From: Hyphomonas sp.
GTDB lineage: Bacteria; Pseudomonadota; Alphaproteobacteria; Caulobacterales; Hyphomonadaceae
Direction: 5' to 3'
DNA: 64,000 nt
Assembly (NCBI GenBank): GCA_020638455.1
Contig: JACKIK010000002.1
Coordinates: 62,001 to 126,000, forward strand
Shown here: one piece after another, positions 62,015 through 64,000 of the stretch
How the letters are laid out: each line of letters opens with the position of its first letter
Numbering within the stretch: position 1 is the first letter of the stretch
Translations under genes and position numbers: made by a program
Notes under the pieces: model-generated
The model's input: the letters and a program-made list of their open reading frames with translations, nothing else
The model's database searches: none
Told to the model about the DNA's origin: nothing

Positions 62015-62590
62015 TCAGCCTTGCTCGATGCCCATCTGTTCGGCGATCCACGCCCGCACCTCCTGCCAGTCACGGCGGACCGTCCGGTCGGACAGGCCGA
62101 GCGCATCGGCCGTTTCCGTTTCCGTCATGCCGCTGAAATAGCGCGCATCGACAATCCGCATCCATCGCGGATTCGTCGCTTCGAGCTTCTTCAGCAGTTC
62201 AGCGATTGCAACGATCTCTTCCGGCGTTTCGCCGAATTCCGGCAGAAGGCCCTCGGCTTCGTCGATCTCAAGGTGCACGGCCCCGCCGCCGCGCTTCTGC
62301 GACAGCTTTCGGCGCGCATGATCGACAATGACGTGCCGCATCGCCAGCGTCGCGGCGCGGATGAAGTGCTCGCTTGAACGCCAGCCGGGCGAGCCGTCCA
62401 GCTTGAGGTAGCTTTCATGCAGGATGTCGGATGTGCTCATCGTTGCGCCGAAACCTGCCCGCCGGCGTTTTGCTCGCGCGATCGTCACCAGCAGTTCGTA
62501 GTGCTCGCTCACCATTCGGCCAGCGAGCTGTCGGTCTTCGTCCGAATAGTTGAGTGCGGCCGGGTCGTCCTGCCGTTCGTCTCCGGTCAT
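62015..62590 (-). CDS. ECF sigma factor (sigma70_ECF type)
   Basis: A 191-residue sigma factor of the sigma70-ECF type. It has a region 2-like TSDILHESYLKLDGSPGWRSSEHFIRAATLAMRHVIVDHARRK and a region 4 helix-turn-helix MTETETADALGLSDRTVRRDWQEVRAWI. No anti-sigma gene adjoins it. It is convergent with efp and divergent from the LuxR-type gene, which shares a 125-bp promoter region containing a 9-bp inverted repeat. Confidence 0.88.
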   Translation of the reverse strand: MTGDERQDDPAALNYSDEDRQLAGRMVSEHYELLVTIARAKRRRAGFGATMSTSDILHESYLKLDGSPGWRSSEHFIRAATLAMRHVIVDHARRKLSQKRGGGAVHLEIDEAEGLLPEFGETPEEIVAIAELLKKLEATNPRWMRIVDARYFSGMTETETADALGLSDRTVRRDWQEVRAWIAEQMGIEQG

Positions 62591-62661
62591 CGGTTTGGCC
62601 CAGCTATCGCCTTCTTCGTCGCCTGATGCATGACAGCACTAGCATTCGGCGAAGAAAAATA

Positions 62662-62705
62662 GAAATCGGGACCACTTTTCTTGTCCGGTTTCGTCGCCCG
62701 ATTTC
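62662..62705. repeat. Inverted repeat between ECF sigma and LuxR-type genes
   Basis: GAAATCGGG (62662-62670) and its exact complement CCCGATTTC (62697-62705) are separated by 26 bp in the divergent promoter region. It could be a paired regulator site or a stem-loop in the LuxR-type gene leader. Confidence 0.45.
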
Positions 62706-62754
62706 GTGAGTCCCTGTGAGCAGCGCTGTCTGCTTGCAAAATGGGACCAGAGAA

Positions 62755-63444
62755 ATGGCCGGACAGGCAGAACCGCAAGAGACCGCAGGACAAATACGCA
62801 GGACTCCGAATAATGGACGCCCGCGCAGCAATATTCGCCTGTCAAGCGCACCCGCAAGCCGCGCAATTTCACCATACGCAGAAATGCTCACGGGCGACCC
62901 ATCGGCTGTTCTCCTCCTCTCGGCCGGGCGAATTATCCGTGGCCTGAATCCCGTGGCGCGCGAATTGTACGGGGTAAAGGCAGGAGACAGCCTCGGGTGC
63001 CTGCCATTCGAGGATCACAGTGTGCAAGCTCTGGCCGACGCGTGCGCGCGTGTCGCGGCTGGAGCAGACGAGGAATTCGTGCGTCTTGCCAGGCTGGATG
63101 ACGGTAGCCCTGTTGTCGGTTCGCTACGGGCGTTCCAGACCGCGGGAAAAGGGGAGGCACTCGCCCAGTTCCGCTGCAGCGATTTCGCATGGCCACAGCG
63201 TCTCAATGCAGTGCTCGAAACTGCCTTCGGCCTTACGCAGGCGGAAACCCGGATTGTCCAGTGCCTCGTCGAGGGGTGCAGCGTCAGCCGGATCGCAGAG
63301 ATGCGTGGCAGCTCACTGGCGACCGTGCGCACACAGATCCGCGCGATTTACGACAAGGCCGGAGCGCACAGTCAGGTCGAACTCATGCACCTGGCGATGG
63401 GGCTGGTCCTGACTTTCTCAAGGCCCTTATCTGTTCTGGCCTGA
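62755..63444 (+). CDS. LuxR-type helix-turn-helix regulator
   Basis: About 229 residues. The N-terminal part resembles a PAS-like sensor (SAVLLLSAGRIIRGLNPVARELYG). The C-terminus is a LuxR DNA-binding domain, GLTQAETRIVQCLVEGCSVSRIAEMRGSSLATVRTQIRAIYDKAGAHSQVELM. No receiver aspartate is present, so it is probably not a two-component response regulator. A GTG start at 62716 would add 13 residues; ATG 62755 is my choice but the start is uncertain. It lies in a unit with the nucleotidyltransferase-family gene downstream or alone. Confidence 0.82.
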   Translation: MAGQAEPQETAGQIRRTPNNGRPRSNIRLSSAPASRAISPYAEMLTGDPSAVLLLSAGRIIRGLNPVARELYGVKAGDSLGCLPFEDHSVQALADACARVAAGADEEFVRLARLDDGSPVVGSLRAFQTAGKGEALAQFRCSDFAWPQRLNAVLETAFGLTQAETRIVQCLVEGCSVSRIAEMRGSSLATVRTQIRAIYDKAGAHSQVELMHLAMGLVLTFSRPLSVLA

Positions 63445-63504
63445 AAAGGACCGCAGCTTGCAGGGAACCCGGAATCCCTGAGCCGCGCCCGGAACTGTGC
63501 CAGA

Positions 63505-64000
63505 ATGACAAGTCATACCCCGCCCGGAGACGCCTTCGACATGCCCGGCCTCTGGCCGACCGCCGACCAGCTCCTGCTGCTCAAAGCAGGTCTTCTCGGC
63601 AAGGACGAGGCTTGCGAGGCGATGCAGCTCTGGCTGGACGAGGCGGACCGGTCGAACGGCCTCGATGGCGCCTCCGTACGGTTGCTGTCGCTTGCCTATT
63701 CGAACCTGCAGCAATTCTGCTTTCAGGCACCTTTGATGAACCGGCTGGCGGCGACACATCGTGCCTCACGCCTGAAAGCCGCGTCGCTGTTTCACGACGC
63801 CGAAAAGCTTGCAGCGGCCCTGTCAGATGCGGGCATTCCGGTCATGGTGCTGAAGGGGCTGCACCTCGCCCAGGAATACTACCCGGACCCCGCCGCGCGC
63901 CCGATGAACGATCTCGACCTGGCCGTGCCGAAGGCGCATGCCGAAGCTGCAAACAGGGTCCTTGAGGGTCTCGGATACAGCCGCGACTTTGCGGACGAGG
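63505..64000 (+). CDS. Nucleotidyltransferase-family protein, 3' end outside window
   Basis: Frame open from ATG 63505 to the window edge (165 residues). The motif VMVLKGLHLAQEYYPDPAARPMNDLDLAVP, here split for reading as KGLHLAQ and RPMNDLDL, matches the uncharacterised nucleotidyltransferase family often found with capsule, sulfotransferase or peptide-modification genes. The D-x-D of MNDLDL would bind metal. The N-terminal 90 residues are helical (LSLAYSNLQQFCFQAPLMNRLAA). Function and substrate are unknown. Confidence 0.75.
   Translation, partial: MTSHTPPGDAFDMPGLWPTADQLLLLKAGLLGKDEACEAMQLWLDEADRSNGLDGASVRLLSLAYSNLQQFCFQAPLMNRLAATHRASRLKAASLFHDAEKLAAALSDAGIPVMVLKGLHLAQEYYPDPAARPMNDLDLAVPKAHAEAANRVLEGLGYSRDFADE

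Noticed and set aside
1..64000. Search for CRISPR arrays, tRNA/rRNA genes, transposases or attachment sites
   Set aside because: No regularly spaced repeats, cloverleaf-like genes, transposase motifs or flanking duplications were recognised by reading; a dedicated tRNA scan would be needed to exclude a missed tRNA.

Overview
The window is a dense, high-GC bacterial chromosome segment. Several features point to an alphaproteobacterium of the Hyphomonadaceae/Caulobacterales or Sphingomonadales kind: many overlapping stop/start codons, two long TonB-dependent receptors, a FecI/FecR/FecA set with a TPR-sulfotransferase, a short FeoB, and aromatic and sulfur oxidation genes. The genus cannot be fixed from the sequence alone. 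I see no rRNA, tRNA, insertion sequence, CRISPR array or prophage.

Region 1 (1-12.3 kb) is a catabolic cluster around a divergently encoded AraC-type regulator. It holds two acyl-CoA ligases, a quinone-oxidoreductase-like MDR, a Rieske oxygenase alpha subunit, a TonB receptor and a 2-oxoacid dehydrogenase. The dehydrogenase parts are unusually scattered: E1 alpha, E1 beta and a free lipoyl domain lie in one operon, while a lipoyl-less E2 catalytic core and a lipoate-protein ligase lie behind the TonB receptor. A shared motif of about 26 bp precedes all three transcription units, with the third copy weaker, and is a candidate operator.

Region 2 (12.5-18.4 kb) is ECF sigma / FecR / FecA-like receptor, then a TPR-sulfotransferase. 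Region 3 (18.6-22.7 kb) is a tightly coupled operon: thermostable-hemolysin-family protein, AMP-ligase with an unusual C-terminal motif, haem-oxygenase-like diiron protein, SDR and an exported TPR-like protein. It looks like a small biosynthetic or lipid-modifying pathway of unknown product. Region 4 (22.7-30.2 kb) is a heavy-metal RND efflux system (CzcC, DUF3240, CzcA, CzcB) with its two-component system; both promoter regions carry the same 11-bp-period direct repeat.

Region 5 (30.4-34.8 kb) is partly AT-richer than its surroundings. It holds a SAM methyltransferase, a fusion of an EamA transporter to an unrecognised C-terminal half, and a stand-alone GatA-like amidase. Region 6 (35-37.1 kb) is feoAB with a possible Fur box. 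Region 7 (37.2-41.2 kb) is a TetR-controlled aromatic meta-cleavage operon.

Region 8 (41.3-49.1 kb) is one long minus-strand operon. A two-subunit molybdenum hydroxylase and a fused XdhC-MocA maturation factor flank cytochrome c, FccB/SoxF, SoxX, SoxY, SoxZ and SoxA, with no SoxB or SoxCD. Region 9 (49.3-58.4 kb) is two adjacent tripartite ABC export systems with one outer membrane factor. Region 10 (58.6-64 kb) has msrA, the EF-P lysylation set (epmB, epmA, efp), an ECF sigma factor, a LuxR-type regulator and the start of a nucleotidyltransferase-family gene.
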